The notes under the pieces were generated by a model that was given only the letters and a program-made list of their open reading frames with translations, was not told where the DNA came from and did no database searches. A DNA stretch of 64,000 nucleotides, from assembly GCA_945643635.1 (NCBI GenBank), contig CALZFC010000040.1, positions 2,319,501-2,383,500 of the forward strand, read 5' to 3'. Position numbers and translations under genes: made by a program. Origin of the DNA: Allodiplogaster sudhausi (Eukaryota > Nematoda > Chromadorea > Rhabditida > Diplogasteridae). Positions 13,301-23,578 of the stretch are shown piece after piece. Positions within the stretch are counted from its first letter, which is position 1, and every line of letters begins with the position of its first letter.

Positions 13301-16300
13301 AGAGGGAACTGCCGCTGTTGGAGTCGCGAAAGTTGGCGAGACGCTTTGATCCTCCTGAATGTGAACACTACAATAAATGAAAGTGTATGTACATAGCTTA
13401 ATTAGCTTCTTACATATATGATGCCATAAGGACAAAAATATGTAAGAACGCCTTACGATGATGACTTCGTATTGTTTTTGAGTTCCGGTGCCGACGACGT
13501 AGCGGAGAGCAGGATATCTGGAATGTCATTTCCTGTTCCGCTTCCCTCCTCCGCATCCACCAACTCGGAAGTGGTGAGTGTCGGGAGGAACTCGTCTTCC
13601 ACGCAAGGGAGGCGGCAGTCGCACGCGAGTTCCGCTGCTTCCGCGTCTCTGGAAGGCACCGTCCGGGAGCGGGCCAGCTGCCGCATGCAGTTCACTCAAG
13701 ATACTCTATTATTGAAGGATGTAATCATGGTTCATTGATATTAGAATATTTATAAGTGAGAAAATGCCGTACGATCTTCCACACTCCGACATAGTCTACT
13801 TCCATTACCAGTAAGGAAGCGACGGTCAGCGCAGCCGCATCTTAAGGGAGGACATATGTACTCTTTGCTGAATATATGTACATACATATATACACTACGT
13901 AGACATAAACAAAGTGTTTAAAAAAAGCTGGCCGTTCAATTGTAAGCTTCTGCTGGCAAGTGTTCATGCAGCTCTGATAGGTGTAATTGTAGCCTGATTC
14001 CTATAAAAACTGTTTGGAATTTTTTAAATTTTTAAAATAAATTATTACCGCTTTTAAATTAAAAAAATAAATTATTACCGCCCCACAACACGCAAAACTT
14101 TCACAATAAACATTTGGTGGAAAAAAGTTTTTAGGGCTGCACCGAAGAAACAAAGCGTCCACGATATACATATGTACATATATGTATGTATGTACATATG
14201 TATGTATGTATGCACATATGTATGTATGTATGTACATATGTATGTATGTATTTACATATGTATGTATGTATGTATGTACATATGTATGTTGTATGTATAA
14301 ACGTATGTTTGAAGAAGGCATATTTCCTTTGCAATATGGATGGGCATAGTTCCCGACTGACTTCAGTAGCGTCTTCACATTGAGTGTATGGCTCGCCAGC
14401 GCGTCTCGTCGAAATCTGCACATCAGATGATATTCCTTCACTTTTTCTTTTCTTATACGCTAGCAGAATTGGATCAAATACTTTCTTCCTTTTTACGTAG
14501 AGTGCCCTAATAATGTTTTGGTTTCACGCACTTTAGAAAGAGAGATGAGTGTTTGGGCGCCGACATCCACAACAACTGGCTGATTCTCAAGAGGTGGCGG
14601 GTAGCTGAAATCAGTCCACATCTGCTTCCCGCTTTCACTGTTTACCCATCACTTTCACTTAGTCATTCTTGTTTCGCTCTCCTCTCGCTTCCATTTCCTC
14701 GTCTCCTTACCTTTTGTGGTGAATAGCAATACGCACGCTTGCAGTGGCTGTAGTGGGAAGGAAGATGTCGTCCAACGTCAATGAGTCTTGTTGCTGTTAG
14801 AAATATATAATTGTCTTAGGCAAGAAGCATTTGCTTTCTTAGATAGTTTTATGGAACAAAAATGCAGGACATAAATAAACTGCCTACATTAACGGTAAGA
14901 AGAAGTCGTAGGCCATAGGAAATGCCTGGTCGGAGAATGGTTGCATTCGGTTGGAATTGTAGACAGGCACCGAATTCCGCGTGCATTAAGACAGAGAACC
15001 AACTCCTGTTTAGAGAAGGCGGATATTCCAAGTGATATTCGTGATAAGTTTATCTTTCTACGAATACAAGAGAAAAAGTTTCTGCGACATCGTCGCATCA
15101 CCAGATCAGCATTCTGTACCCAGCAACCATAAGAAATGTTTTCGTTTAAGTGTATGTTCCTCTTTTTCATAATTTATCTATATAATATTTGTAAAAAAAA
15201 ATGCATCGAATAACAAAAATGGGGCCTGACATGGAGCACATTTGCCCTGACAGCGTGCATTCCGTAACGAATTCGTCGTAAGTTTGGAACGATGGCAGCT
15301 GCAAACGCCGTTCTCTCCTTGAACTGGACAGTTCATGCCAACCTTCTGCTGCTCTGGGATGTCTGCCGCGAGCAGAGTCATCATCTCACGTGCCTTCAAC
15401 CGCCGCGCCAGCCGAGACTTCTCCACTCCCTCCAAAGACTGACTTGTACATCATTCGAGATGGCTGCACTGACCAGTCCGTAGCTGTCGTTGCCGCCCCC
15501 TCCGAGTTCGAGTGCCTCGTAAGTCTGCAGCAGCTGAGAGAGTTCATTGAATGCCGGAGACGAATCAACGACGCTTTGCTTGTACGGATTCGAACTGCAG
15601 AACGTCACTGTCGGGAACTCCTATGACGCACATTTATGTATATATATACATATGTTCATTCATATGTATGATATATCTACATATGTATGTATATAGATAT
15701 GTACATATTCACATCCGAGGATTTCATTTTTCAGTTACGGCGTACTTTTAAAAGGGTAGTACAATGAGAGGGAGCCGTTCTATCTGAGGTACGTTCTGTT
15801 TGAAATCACAATACAAGCATAAATGTTTGTATTTATTCCATAAATTATCTTCTTGCTAGTGTTGCTGCACTAGCATCAAAAAGGCCCTTTCGCATTGAGG
15901 AGGTACGCGATCTAATAAAGAGGTTGTTTATATTTAAAAAAAAGGTAATCTGTGTTGTATCCATGGAAAAGACCTAATTCAAAGTAGGGATACTCCTCAT
16001 CCTATTGCATTTAATTATATTCGTCATCTATTAATCTGTGTACTTGAAGAGGCAATGTGTAGATATATCATGGATGTCTTCACAACCTGTGCGCTGAAAG
16101 CGACTGTGGTGGCCGTGTCTGTCGGGTAGGTGAGGAAGCGCATCACTACGACAGTTACTTGCAGAACAAAGGCAACTATTCTGGAATTACATAATCGCCA
16201 GTGATAAGCAACTGACAAACAAATTTTCACTCTGTTATAATTATGCAAACTTTAAATTTGCTAGATCAATACGTTTGATGACATCCTGCTCTCCTAAATA

Positions 16301-16508
16301 TAAACATAAATTGCAGTTCATTAAGCGGTGCGAGATCTACCAGGTTATTCAAAATGCCCCATTTTGCTACTCACAGAATGATACTGGCGAGTGCCCAGAA
16401 GATGCCTTCTCTCCAAGTGAAGCTGAAGGCGAGATTCCGAAGGGAAGCAATGCTCGACCAGCGACAGAACTCGTCGCAGATACTCAGGGCAGTCTGGCGA
16501 CGGGTCAT
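10301..16508 (-). CDS. DEG/ENaC-type sodium channel gene A with mucin-like and Cys-rich insertion
   Basis: This is the most complete copy of a degenerin/ENaC/ASIC-superfamily channel, a trimeric plasma-membrane cation channel. The first exon (16,375-16,508) starts at an ATG placed directly after an acceptor-like CTGACAG and encodes the N-terminal tail ending in FWALASIIL. TM1 is in 16,087-16,180 (IVAFVLQVTVVVMRFLTYP). The next exon (15,474-15,620) carries EFPTVTFCSSNPYK. Further exons encode YDEFVTEC, FGACLQF with ISYGLRLLLTVN, PYTQC, YQSCMNTC, RCGCADRRF and CDCRLPC, all in family order. Then comes an unusual insertion: a Ser/Pro-rich exon (13,049-13,354), a Thr/Pro-rich exon (12,874-12,962), Cys-rich exons (12,585-12,695; 12,294-12,426; 11,993-12,139) and a Thr-rich exon. 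TM2 with GGQAGVWLGLSS lies at 10,301-10,528. Phases agree across most of the insertion exons. The join between the CDC exon and the Ser-rich exon, and one near 15,000, I could not settle. Confidence 0.88.
14167..14290. repeat. TATGTATGTACATATG microsatellite, copy 2
   Basis: This is the unit-2 copy of the intronic TATG/TACA microsatellite seen at 6908-7031. Confidence 0.9.
15465..16092. repeat. Partial third tandem unit (start of channel gene A)
   Basis: This segment matches 949-1576 and 8,206-8,834 perfectly or nearly so. From 16,093 rightward the match falls to roughly nine bases in ten: the TM1 exon has several substitutions, and the first intron and upstream flank differ. Channel gene A therefore keeps an older, diverged 5' end. 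Confidence 0.9.
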
Positions 16509-17067
16509 CTGTCAGAATAGAACTTGAATGGAAGAAAGCCCCCCTCTTCTTTGCCCTCCAAGCACACTTCGACTCGCAAAAGAATGCAGAGGAAGCATAG
16601 CAGAGAGTGTGCTAATGAATAGTGTCGGTTGAAATGCGCACGTGTCTCCGAAAACAGTTTGAGGAGACAAAAAAGATGTTTCACAATGTAGACTTCATTT
16701 TTTTCTCGCTAATGTGCATATCCCCGAGATGAATCTTTGCATATTTCCACTTTATCACGAACTTCCTCTTTTTTTAAGCTCGCATAATTTTTATTTCCAT
16801 TGACAGACAAAGAGTTTACCTGAATAATTTTAAGACACCATAAGGCTAACTTTAAAAATCGCTCATCAGACTGCGAGTAAAAAGAAACAGTACATATGCA
16901 AATATTTACACATACATATGTATGTGATACAGTGGAGTTTCAACCTCATGAACGAATCTAAACTTATTTTAATAAAATAAAAACAGAGATTGAAAACGGG
17001 GGAGTCTCTCCATAAGGTTGACGGAGCCACGACAGAAGAACGCGACGAACCGTGGTATGGAGTGCCC

Positions 17068-17122
17068 AGCAGAATTAGCGTGGTTAGCCCTGGGCGTGGC
17101 TTCAGCCACTGCTAACTCTGCT
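17068..17122. ncRNA. 55-nt hairpin, candidate small-RNA precursor
   Basis: AGCAGA pairs with TCTGCT, TTAGC with GCTAA, and GTGG with CCAC; an inner AGCC/GGCT stem closes the loop. This gives about 16 near-continuous outer pairs with one bulge. It lies in intergenic DNA where such a stem is unlikely by chance. I do not recognise a known microRNA seed, and strand and expression are unknown. Confidence 0.3.
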
Positions 17123-17986
17123 CTCACCGCATGCCATTACAGCCGAGTTGTCATGAAGACCGCCTGATCATTCTTCACTTCGTAATTTCTGCTTTCAGTC
17201 ACAAATGGTTCACACTTTGTTTCCTGAAAGACCAGCAACAGCGGAGTTCATCCTAGGTACGGCAGAGGAAGTTACCATCTTTACCCTGTTGTGATATGAC
17301 AGAATGATACAAGGCAACATGGCTGCTCGATGGCCTCCCTCGCGACGTGACAATTGCCCGTGCAACCGAACACCGCACGGCCATCAAATATGGACGAGAG
17401 GGACTCTATGATATCCAACGGGAGAATCGCCAATCATGGTTGTTCCCTCAAATCTTCTCGGTACTCTCCCTGAACTCTATGTTCTCTGCTTCTCTCGTGT
17501 CTTCTCTGCACTCACTGCCCTCTCCCTCCTCTGCCTCTCTCATATCCTCTCTGTTCTCTCCCTGCCCTCTCCTTTCTCTGCTTCTCTAACAAATGAATCT
17601 CCATTCTCCGCAAATTCCTGACAGACGTAAACGTGCGCTGATTGTTTGTCCGCGAGTGTGTGAGGATGCAAAGAAGAAGTGTCTCTCTTATTCTGTCTAA
17701 TTCGCCGTTCTCACTATCTCTTTCTCTTCTCTTCGTCGCTCTCACGTTGTCATAATGTCTTTCTTTCTTTTTTCCTTTCTTTCACCAATCACTCGACAAA
17801 GTTGAAAGTGCTACCTGAAACTTGAGCTGGCACAGCAACAGCACTATGTTCTTTTTTATCACCTCATTCTTTCTTAGCACAGCTACGGACACTTCTCTCT
17901 TTCGTGACGACACCCTTCAACGAGTACTGCCCTTTTAAAACGTGAATAAAAGCCAGAACTTCCATCATCTTATTAAACTATTCGTT

Positions 17987-18039
17987 CTTGAGATGGCAAT
18001 GAGTCTTCACAGGGAGTGAAGACTCCCTGCCATCTCAAG
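17987..18039. ncRNA. 53-nt hairpin, candidate structured RNA or cruciform
   Basis: CTTGAGATGGCA at 17,987 pairs perfectly with TGCCATCTCAAG ending at 18,039. Inside it, AGTCTTCAC pairs perfectly with GTGAAGACT, with a 3/3 internal loop between the stems and a 5-nt apical loop. That makes 21 perfect pairs. The loop is short for a microRNA precursor. It could instead be a transcript-end structure or a recent inverted duplication. Confidence 0.3.
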
Positions 18040-20214
18040 CTGCATGGCTCATGTCAATGAATGAATGCGACTAATGGAATGAATGGCCAAGATGGAAATA
18101 GACATAATCTACGATCTCCTACCCTCTTCATATAGACTGAATTGCAGAAGAATACTTGAAGACCTCCTGCTCTGCTGACCGCTTGAGTCAAAGTAGAACA
18201 CTTGTGCCCATACGTTACCCTCAGAATCTTTCTGTCTCTCTGTCTCTCTCTCCCTTTAGCCTCTCCATCTCTGACCTCTCGGCCCAGTCCAACTAACTAA
18301 TCGTACTCAAACAACGCGTCTTGCCTCTTGAGCGGGACGCCTCTGCAGGCTGCCGGACCGTGTTTGCAGTCCTCTCTCGTCTTCCACAGTCCCGGTCACT
18401 CCCTTTCTCGGTCTCTCTCCATCTCTCTCCCTCTCCCTCTCTCTCTCCTCTCCCTCTCTCTCTCTCATTGCCTTCACCTTGTCTGTCTGCTTCTTCTCCG
18501 ATCCTTGTTGAGACAATTCTCTCATTAGCTGAGAGGGGGAGTCCCTCTCGCACGTCCTTCTTCCCTGTCCTTCTTCCCTTCGGGACCAGTTCACTCTCCT
18601 TGAACTGAAATAGCCATCGATTGGAAGGAAGAAGCATGCCTTCTTTCTTTCTGGCATTCCCTCCCTCTCCCGAAGACCCGCCATCCACGCCCACTTGGAA
18701 GCTCACTCAATCGTTGGGGGCGGATCATACAACCATATTTCCCTTGCACTTCATTTATCATTAGTTAAACTTAACCACACATATTTCCCAAGTTTGTCTC
18801 CTTAAATTCATCCGTCATTACAGTAGTTGCTCGAAAAATTTCGTTATGATTGAAATTTCGCTGACTGATCCACTCTCTCTCCTCAGATCTCTCTCCCTTT
18901 CTCTCTGTTCTCTGACTCTCTTTCCCTCCACACTTTACCAGGAGGCGCGAAAAGCATGGCGATTGCATTTCAACGGCTGTCTTCGCTCGCAACGGTCTTT
19001 CTTTGCCTCCCAGCTGTCTCACTGCTTCTCTCTCTCTCTCCCGCTCTCTTTCCCTCTCGCATTCCCTCTCGCTCTCTCGTTCTCCTCTTCACTCCCTATT
19101 CACACTTTCTGTCGTCGACCGAACCTCGAGGCAACGATATCTGCTGAGCTTTTTGTTGATGGATGTATTTCGCATTCTTCCTCGTTCTCTCGTATCTCTA
19201 TGAAAACGTTTACCCTGTCTCTTTCTTTCTCTCACTGTCTCCTCTCTTTGTCGTTCTTTTCCAATCCATCGCATACTATTACCTCTCACTTCATCCACTT
19301 GCCTTGTTAACCTCTCATTCTTTCTGCTCTCCTCTCACTTGCGTTCTCTCCTCTCACCCTCTCTGTCTCTGTCATTCCTCTGCTCTCTCTTCTTCCTCCT
19401 GGAGGGATATCTCTTGATGCGTCCTTGATCCAAATGTTCCGCTAGAGTCGTCGTTCCCATCAGATTCTAGATTTACATGTTCGTTCGTGTCTTCCCTGGC
19501 CATGAAATTGGACCCCTTTCTGCCAAACAAAACACAAACTAGCCTACCCATTTTCTACGAAACCACAAGAAAATTGCCTAAATTAAAATTAAATCGTTAA
19601 ATTAAGCTCAGTCAAGTCCAAAATATTTATTAATATTCATTGTAAGGGATGTTATGCTCATTTCAACAATGCAAATAATAAGTAATAAGAACAGTTTATT
19701 CTTTATTCCAATGCCCCAAATCACTCTCAAGGTCAGCGCGATTATTTTGTCCCGTTTAACTGGTTTTTTTATTACTATTTTTATACTACGTTCATATTAT
19801 CACTTCACTGTTTTACTCTTAAAATGATTACCTTCGCCATTCATTGAAACAGTTGTGATCACAGCAGTGCCGCGAAGTGTCAATATAGAAAGAGACAAAT
19901 TATCTGAGAGGAAATAAAGCCCATGTATGTATGATATATATAGGTAGAAAAGACTGAAAAATATGCTAATCAAAATAGGGCAAGCCAAATTGAAAAAATG
20001 AAAGAAAAGGAGAGATACAAGGAGATTGAGAGTGAGGACAGCGAGGAGGGAGAGATTTGTGAGCGACTAAGACAGTAGACCTTTTGGAAAGGGAGATTTA
20101 GGCCTAATCTGTCCTCTATAATCAGGAGTGGCCAGTCGGGGTGATTGGGGGAGGGCGGTGATTAGCTGTTAAGCCATCTGGTCACTGTATTTCAATGCTG
20201 AGTGAGAGACGAGA

Positions 20215-20216
<2 letters not shown>

Positions 20217-20253
<37 letters not shown>
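20217..20253. repeat. (GA)n microsatellite
   Basis: An uninterrupted run of GA dinucleotides is surrounded by GA-rich flanks. Confidence 0.9.
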
Positions 20254-20257
<4 letters not shown>

Positions 20258-21604
20258 AGAGAAGGAGAGGTAGAAAAGGTGGGAGGGGCAGAGAGAAAAG
20301 ACAAAACAAAGAGAAAGTGCCACGAGAGATCTCTCTGAGAGTTCGCGAGGGATGGAAAGTTCTTAACGACGAACAGACAGAAAATAAGAAAGGCTAACAG
20401 TTACACTCTCTCCACCTTCTTCTCATGTCTGTTCACTTGTATGAAATATTAATAACAATTTACAACATCTGTTCGTTTCTGGCAAATGAAAAAATGTGAT
20501 GTTCGTGTTGGACTCGTACTTATCTCTCGATTGCATGCCTTCTCTCTTCTTCTCGCCTTCTCAATCACAGCTCACTTTCTCCTCTCACTGCACTTTGCTT
20601 ACTCTCCGCTCGCTCTAAGTTTTCTCTTTTTGGTCACTTCTATTTGTTTGTGTGTGCGGGTCATCAGTTATGTACACTTGTTCATATGTGCATACACATG
20701 TAAATGCATGGAATTATTCGTGAACAGAGCTGATTAGCAGATTTATTAGATGAAAAATGCGTCAGATCATTGTCTGCTTCATTTTATCGGGATTTTTTTT
20801 TCGTTACTGAATTATGATTCTTTTGATCCTGAGATTAAGAAAGAGACATTATAATACATTGACATAGTGCTTTTCATGACATTCCTCGAAAACTAATGCA
20901 AATACGCCACTCCCTTTGCCCTTGCTCATCGTACAGTGAGTGAGGACTATTCATGCTAGATTAGGTCCAACTGGCTCCTTTTGCAAACATAAGCTACTTT
21001 AAAGCATGATTTAATAATACCGGTTCATATTCTATTTTTTTTTAAAATATTCTATTGTCTCTGTTCCTGTAACTCTTCACTAACATATTTTGTTGCATTT
21101 GCGTATTTAATTCGAGACCGATTTGCAATGAAATCGTCTATCAGCCGTTGCAATAAAAAGTAGTAGGCGAAGAGAGTATTGGACCACATCGTGTGGATGT
21201 CTTGCAGCCATCGCGCAGAAGAAAGAAGAAGTAAGAGAAAAGGAAAGTTAGCGAGAGAGTGAGAGAGATGAAGAGAGTAAGAGAAGGTGAGCCGTCTCGC
21301 TTTCTCGTGTTTACCCACTTGATTCGGACTCTCTTTCCCCAACAGCTTCAGTCAGGCCTTGAGATCGCCCTCCCGCATTTGCTCGATATCTCTCGCCATT
21401 ACGGTCCCTTCTCTTCTCTGCACTCTCTCATTCTTGCATACTCTTTCTCCTCTACTCCTTCCATCTCTCGCAGTTCCACGCGGCTCTCGTTGATCATCCA
21501 ACCAGCCTCCTTCGACACTCTCATTCGTACCATATCTGGGGACCTTTGGGGGTGCGGTGAAAGATGGACTAAGAGACATACTAGAACAAGAAGGAGAGAA
21601 AGAA

Positions 21605-21637
<33 letters not shown>

Positions 21638-23578
21638 AAGAGAGAGAACAGTTAACTATTTGATAGGCTTGAAGAGTGTTGATGGGAGTCGTGTCGAGAG
21701 CAGAAGCAGTGACTTTCAGTGACTGTCCATGATCACTCCACTCTTGGAGAACCAAGAGAGGAATGATTCTGTCATTCTTTCTCATTCTTGCTCCATGTTT
21801 TGCTGAAGCTTGTCGTGTGTATTTTTCACTCGTCTCTAACTTTAATATCCTTTTCCATACTCTGTTTCCGCTTGTGAACCTTCCTTTAGTCTTCGTACGA
21901 TCTAAAGGGTTGAGATTTATTGTATTCCCATTAGGAGTGTTTCAAGCGATCGCTTTACCGTTTGATTCCCTCCCCTGAACTGAGTTCTGTCTTGTTCGCC
22001 GATAATTTTTCATCTTTTTCTAAAGCAAAAAGGGGCTATTCACCTGAGTCGCTGCCCTTCACACTTCCGCCTTGAAGCGGCATCTTTCTTTCTCGCATTG
22101 CCTAGTTTGCTCTGGGACTGTGGTGCACACTGGCTAAGACGATCAGCACTCTTCGCTCTCTCCGTTGTTCGCTCTCTTTTCTCCTTATCTCTTTCTATCC
22201 ACTTCCTCTCTCTCTCTTTCTCTCTCTTTCTTTCACTAACTTTCTCTCTCTTGCCACATCCAACAGTTATTCTCTCGCCGTTCCCTCATACGTTGAGTTT
22301 TTTTTCTTGCCTTCTGGTTCCAAAGCCGAAATGTGCTACTCCTGTCACGATAGTCTTCCTCTGCAAATCTCGCACTTACTCTCATTATTTAAAAAAAATC
22401 TGCATGAAATTGTTCTTCTTTTAGAATATTTTTTTTCACTGCGTTTTAAAACCTACATACCTTCTGCATAATACATAGACATTCTTTCATCATTAACCTT
22501 TCCTTTTCTTTTTTTTTCGTTCTAAGAGTAGTTTTCCCTCTGAATCAGTGTTTTTGTTTCTTATTTCTTTGACGTCCATAGTACTGATACACTATCCACC
22601 TCTTATACCCTCCTCCATTTTTCAACCCTTTCTTTGTCTCACCGACGCCTTCCAAACGCCGCCGCAGTCGCTGTCCTAATGCCTCTCTTTCTCTCTCTCT
22701 CTCTATCTGTATCTCTCTCCCTGTCCCTCTCTGTCTCTTGCACTATTCTGGCTCTCTTTCTTTCTCATCCTACCTCTCCTCCCCCTATCGCTATGTCTCA
22801 CCCTCTCTCTCTTCTCTCTCTTTCACTTTTCTTCTCTCTCCCTTCCTCTACTCTCAACATCTCACTCTCTCTGTCTCTTCCCTGGCCCTGCAACTGTGCC
22901 TTCTCGATTCCCCTTTGGGGGTATGGTATGCAAGTCGCGCGAAGGTGACCGGGAGACTTCTAAGCTGGGAGGACCGAGAGACAAATTTAGCCTCACCGAC
23001 TCTTTAACTTCGCTCTGCTCTCTGCTAAAGTGCCCCTGGTTTTGCAAGCAAACGGAAGACTAAGAAGGCTACATTGAAAGACAAATGTATGTATGTAGCT
23101 TTCATTTAAGGAAGAAAAAGATATACAGCTTTCACCCATCGTCAAACTTTGTCTGTTAGATAAAAGGATGCAGTCCATTTCTTTCGATTATTCATAGTCT
23201 CAACAATCTGTATGCAACATAAATCGTGCTGTTCGGATTGTCTTTTTGACTAAAAAATTACTTCCTTTGTATCTTAGAAAAAAAATAAGACTACAGTGAA
23301 GAGAGAAGCAGAAGGAGTGGTAGACACGGAAGCAGTGAAGAAGTGAAGACCTGAACAGCCCCTCAGCTGAACACGCTCTCCCTCTCTCGGCCGAAGGTGA
23401 AAAGGGTATTGAATATCTTGCAGCAAAACAACAATGTCATCGATGACACCTCCAGAAATGATAGCCTTACATACATGGAGGGTGAATGAATGTTGCAGGA
23501 ACACGAATCTGCAGGTGGATCGGAGTCGCTCGCTATGCGAAGGAGATAATCGAGAGCCTAGCCAGCTTCTCCTTTCCG

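Larger units (their letters stand above)
8206..15464. repeat. Tandem duplication unit 2 (about 7,259 bp)
   Basis: This is the second full copy of the channel-gene unit. Differences from unit 1 that I can see include one extra G in the coding exon near 12,649, one base in an A run near 11,310, a G/A change near 11,181, and a one-base change near 14,026. That is well above 99.9% identity, so the duplication is very recent or is being homogenised. Confidence 0.95.
16509..23578. other. 7 kb gene-free, pyrimidine-rich intergenic region
   Basis: I found no exon chain, known domain or tRNA here. From about 17,400 to 23,000 the plus strand is dominated by CT-rich DNA (runs of CTCTCT, TTTCTCTC and CCTCTCTC), which leaves long open frames of Ser and Leu that are compositional. 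Two strong hairpins (17,068 and 17,987) and a pure (GA)n run near 20,217-20,253 stand out. The region lies between the minus-strand channel gene A and the plus-strand cadherin, so it should contain both promoters. Confidence 0.6.

Noticed and set aside
12984..13349. Glu/Gly/Arg-rich open frame on the plus strand (also at 5,725-6,090)
   Set aside because: It is the antisense shadow of the Ser/Pro-rich channel exon, whose minus-strand frame is supported by splice phase with its neighbour.
13084..13368. Leu-rich minus-strand frame across the same exon
   Set aside because: It hits a stop and does not join the next exon in phase; the Ser-rich frame does. It is a compositional by-product.
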